NCBI RefSeq assembly: GCF_905404315.1
Contig: NC_066278.1
Span: 5,596,001 to 5,660,000 of the forward strand
Source of the DNA: Leptidea sinapis
Taxonomy: Eukaryota; Arthropoda; Insecta; Lepidoptera; Pieridae
Direction of reading: 5' to 3'
Length of the DNA stretch: 64,000 nt
The position numbers were made by a program, and so were the translations under genes. Under the pieces are notes generated by a model. The model was not told the DNA's origin. It saw only the letters and a list, made by a program, of their open reading frames with translations, and did no database searches. Positions 51,801 through 54,800 of the stretch are shown piece after piece. The first letter of the stretch is position 1. Every line of letters begins with the position of its first letter.

Positions 51801-54800
51801 CATTTATCGTAACACCGTGCGATGTTGGAGGTTCGTGTATTAAAATGATTATAGCCTGACTGCGAAAATAAGCTCCTTTATTACGCTATGCAAGTACTTA
51901 TATACTAGTTAGAGCGATGAATGTGTGCATAGGTGTATAAAGATGATACACACACTACACCTTCCCCCTATAAAGAAAAAATATACAGGGTGTCCCAAAG
52001 TTATGGGACATGAAGGCTATGGCTGATGATAGGCTATTTTACTGAAAGAAGACTGACTGAAATGTTATTTTTAAAAGTTAGTAATTCTGCATTCAAAGAT
52101 TTTCTAAAAGTTACTTGCCTCGTCTGGGAATCGAACCGAATTAAATGTAAAAAAAAACACCCCTACTCTTATGATGCCAATCGAAAGAATGGCCAAAAAC
52201 CAATAACTCTTCTTAAGTAACATAGTATTTTAAAAGAAAGTAATCAATTAAGTGGGTATTTTTTTTTAATTAAAATTTCTTTCAGTAAAATAGCCTATCT
52301 TCGATATTTAAGGTACTTTCCCTTCATGTCTCATAACTTTGGGACATCCTGTATATATACTACATATATTTTTTATATATTATATTTGTTCAACTTATAT
52401 AATGATTACGTTAGATATAAAAATAAAGAAAATACTTCAACATAGTTACTTACTGAAATAATTCAAATAGGTGTTAAAACGTACACTAATTTACAAGTAA
52501 TTTTCATTTAATGACACAAAAATACGAATTTAATTATTTAAAGTTACAATTCCAGATGGGTACTTCTTGAAACTTTTAAATTATTCATTACCAAAACTTG
52601 TTAAAGAAAACAATATGATAATCTAACCAATACCTAATTGGAACGATACATTTACATAACAATATTTGATAAGTTTATGTTTTTTATTAACAAAAAAAAA
52701 CATAATTAAACATGTAAGTAATAAATTTTTGGTCTTTGAAACCTAAAAAAAATACAGTAAAATTATTCACTACTAACACATGCTTCCAATTAACAAGAAA
52801 ATAATTAAAAAATCAAAGATTTCTGCTAACTAACAACATCGAGATAATATTATGAACATACAAAACAAGTAAAATAGTTTTGAAAATATTTTAAAATTAC
52901 GTAGGTATCATTCTGATTATCTAATATGTTTATTATTATTTTACTGTAAACATTGCTTTCGAAATGAAAAATGCACATTTGTATTCATTGATCTAAATAG
53001 AAATCTTATAAATCGAAATAGTAGTCATACATGAAGAAATATAAAATATTATATTTTAGACATAATGTACTTCACATCTTATGTAATTATTCTGATTTCT
53101 TATATTTGCAGTGATTGGACAAACACATATTAAAAAAAATAAACAATTTGTTAAAAAACGTATTCCACATTTCCTTCCTATATTTAAAAGACAAAAAAAA
53201 TCTCAAAATCGAATTCAATAAGATATTTAAATAGAAACCTGTGTTATACTTCTTCTCATTTGTTGTCCTTTATATTTCAAACTAGATGACCCAGCAAACG
53301 TTGTATTGCCGTCATAGTTAACAACTGTAGTTAATCTACCAAGTATAGGCAGCTAAAATTAAGTTTGTTTTTTACCTCCTGAGAACGTTAGGAAGATACA
53401 AAGATTCTAATTAGTTATTCATTTTAAACTATTCTTTCAACTTGATTTCTGATCGACGGGGGACATACTTATCAAAGGAAAAACGAAATTGTTGTTTTTA
53501 TTTAATTCCGAAAATTTTCATATGTATTCACCTTTTAAACCTTCTCTGGAATTCCACAAATAGTTTAAGACCAAAATTAACCAAATCGGTCCAGCCGTTC
53601 TCGAGTTTTAGATTAATGTTATTTCTCATTTACGTTTTTTCACTATAAAAGTTACTTACATTTTTCTAGTACATATTAAACTTTCTTAAATACAATTTTT
53701 TTAAATCTTAAATATAATATTATCTATATACTGAACCCCTCATGGTCATAAATTATAAATTATTGACAAACTCCATTTTCATCTATATTTATTATATGTC
53801 ACTACCTCATATCTCTAAACATTTCTTTACATTTGACCACACTTTTATTCCTACTCTGCTCGTAATATTACTTATCCCTTCAATCATATTTATAATATCG
53901 GTACATTATACACATCACATAATCACCTACTAGGTACTCATAATACTATATCGTATTCGCCCGGCGCCGGCGTACTTTCTTTTTTATTATCTATTTTGGT
54001 ACATCATAATAATATTTATTTATAGTCGACTTCATAATATGAATGGCAACTTTGTGCCATTTGGATTGTGCGCACAACCTATTTTCTTTTTCTTTAGGAT
54101 CTTATTTTAAGCCTCTGTTGGACTACAACTTATCTCACGGAGGAATACCCTTTCGCACCATGATCGAATGGAAGGATTCGACTCTCCATGTACCATTTTT
54201 ATATAGGGTCATGATTTAAGACAATTTCAGTCTCCGACACAATCCAAAGGACTCCCTTTGGACTCGTTCACACCTCGATATAAGTGAAGGACCTGATCCC
54301 TATAGTACCACTCTCCTAATGTGTACCGTAATAACGAGCAGAATTACTTTAGCAATACATTCCTATATTTTCTAAATATAACTATCATTCTTAAAATGAA
54401 GCTAAATTAACCCTATAGTTAATAATAGCTTCATCTCCCTGGGTGATCAGTCCAATCGCATGTGAAATATTATAAACCATATAATCTCCTATCAAAAAAA
54501 AAACTTACGTCATTCCAAATCCTACATTATATATCACAAACCTATACCTATACTCCAATGCTGTACCTAATTGTTATCTAACTGTAACAAAAAGTATTTT
54601 TAATACGGCTTCATATACCCTTGTACTTTCATCCAATTATTTATCACTAGCTGATACCCGCGACGTCGTTCGCGTACATATTTTTACATTTTGGGTTACA
54701 TTATTGGACTTTTAGTAGGGATCCCTAATTTTTTTGAAAATGTAATGTACCCTATATCAGCCGGGGATAATGTAGCTTCCCAAGAGTGAAATAATTATTA

